6,580 bases of DNA from Candidatus Aerophobota bacterium. Lineage in GTDB: Bacteria > Aerophobota > Aerophobia > Aerophobales > B3-G15. The translations under genes and the position numbers were made by a program. The notes beneath the pieces are model-generated. The model made no database searches. It was not told where the DNA came from and saw only the letters and a program-made list of their open reading frames with translations. The stretch is from contig QMQA01000070.1 of NCBI GenBank assembly GCA_003648845.1, positions 1-6,580 of the forward strand, in the 5' to 3' direction. Within the stretch, counting starts at the first letter, position 1. Every line of letters starts with the position of its first letter. Below, piece after piece: positions 5,997-6,580 of this stretch.

Positions 5997-6580
5997 ATGA
6001 GGGAATTTTTAAATATTTTCAGTCTTGAAGGAAAAAAAGCAGTAGTTACAGGAGGCGCCGGTGTTTTAGGATCTGCTATAGCCAAAGGTCTCGGGAAAGC
6101 AGGGGCTGAAGTTGCCATATGTGATATTGCGGATACGGGTTCTGTTATAGCTGATCTTAGAAAAGAGGGTATTAAAGCCAAGGGATACTATATGGATGTT
6201 ATGGACAGGAAAAAAATAGAATCCTGTCATGATGAGATAATAAAAGATTTTGGTAAAGTTGATATTTTGCTTAATGCAGCAGGAGGTAACATGCCAGGGG
6301 CAACTACTTCAAAAGATTTAAGTTTTTTTGACCTTCCCTTATCCGAGCTACAAAAAGTGGTAGGTCTTAATCTTTTTGGAGGAGCAATTGTTCCTTCCCA
6401 GGTGTTTGGAAAAACCATGGCAAAAAATAAAGAAGGTGGCTGCATAATAAATATATCCTCTATGAGTGCATTCCGTCCTTTAACCAGAGTACCAGCATAC
6501 TCAGCTGCCAAGGCTGCTGTAAGTAACTTCACCCAGTGGCTTGCCGTCCATTTTGCCCAGGAGTACAGTAAAAATTTAAG
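5997..6580 (+). CDS. Short-chain dehydrogenase, probable D-mannonate oxidoreductase (fructuronate reductase), 3' end outside window
   Basis: This frame is open from ATG 5997 to the window edge (194 codons seen; family members are about 270-285). GAGGAAGGGGG (5981-5991) is a strong ribosome site 5 nt upstream. It is a classical SDR: nucleotide loop TGGAGVLG at 18-25, D43 at the end of the second strand (NAD preference), NAAG at 93-96, N125, S154/S155 and the catalytic Y168-S-A-A-K172. The NAAGGNMPGATT segment (93-104) and the GVLG variant of the glycine loop are, from memory, typical of SDRs annotated as D-mannonate oxidoreductases, which reduce D-fructuronate to D-mannonate. Its position 27 bp after uxaE, whose product is fructuronate, supports that role. 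Gluconate 5-dehydrogenase-like activity is the main alternative. This SDR type is unrelated to E. coli UxuB, so I give no symbol. Confidence 0.85.
   Translation, partial: MREFLNIFSLEGKKAVVTGGAGVLGSAIAKGLGKAGAEVAICDIADTGSVIADLRKEGIKAKGYYMDVMDRKKIESCHDEIIKDFGKVDILLNAAGGNMPGATTSKDLSFFDLPLSELQKVVGLNLFGGAIVPSQVFGKTMAKNKEGGCIINISSMSAFRPLTRVPAYSAAKAAVSNFTQWLAVHFAQEYSKNL

Noticed and set aside
6054..6080. Departure of the SDR glycine loop (TGGAGVLG) from TGxxxGxG, taken as possible loss of function
   Set aside because: The GVLG form is, from memory, usual in mannonate-oxidoreductase-like SDRs, and the Ser-Tyr-Lys catalytic set is intact.

Overview
This is an AT-rich bacterial window in which every gene I can support reads on the + strand. 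It looks like part of a sugar-acid (hexuronate/hexonate) uptake and catabolism locus. The diagnostic gene is a UxaE-type tagaturonate/fructuronate epimerase, an enzyme best known from Thermotoga. Together with the base composition, the many AGA and AAA codons and the CUT2-type sugar ABC transporter, it suggests an anaerobic, possibly thermophilic fermenter (Thermotogota, Atribacterota, Dictyoglomota or a similar lineage). The lineage cannot be fixed from this sequence alone.

Layout: bases 1-110 are the 3' end of a zinc-type alcohol dehydrogenase gene. A regulatory gap of about 190 bp follows, with a good sigma-70-like promoter (160-187), a perfect 15-bp palindrome over its -10 box, and a leader of roughly 107 nt that contains an orphan Shine-Dalgarno sequence. 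Then come a secreted sugar-binding protein (301-1287), a strong intrinsic terminator (1299-1338), a CUT2 permease (1400-2365) and an unusually short, single-domain CUT2 ATPase (2384-3151). After a 133-bp gap with no convincing control signal there is a complete zinc medium-chain dehydrogenase (3285-4436), then uxaE (4476-5969) and a short-chain dehydrogenase of the D-mannonate oxidoreductase (fructuronate reductase) type, which runs off the right edge (5997-6580).

How the genes fit together (inference): the ABC transporter imports a sugar acid or related monosaccharide. The zinc dehydrogenase could oxidise an aldonate at C5 to a 5-keto acid such as D-tagaturonate. UxaE interconverts D-tagaturonate and D-fructuronate, and the SDR reduces D-fructuronate to D-mannonate with NADH. 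Dehydration of mannonate to 2-keto-3-deoxygluconate (UxuA), its phosphorylation and cleavage (KdgK/KdgA) and uronate isomerisation (UxaC) would be needed but are not in this window. The least described parts are the substrate of the zinc dehydrogenase, the cargo of the transporter with its half-size ATPase, and the palindrome/leader control region. I see no RNA genes, CRISPR arrays, insertion sequences or phage genes.
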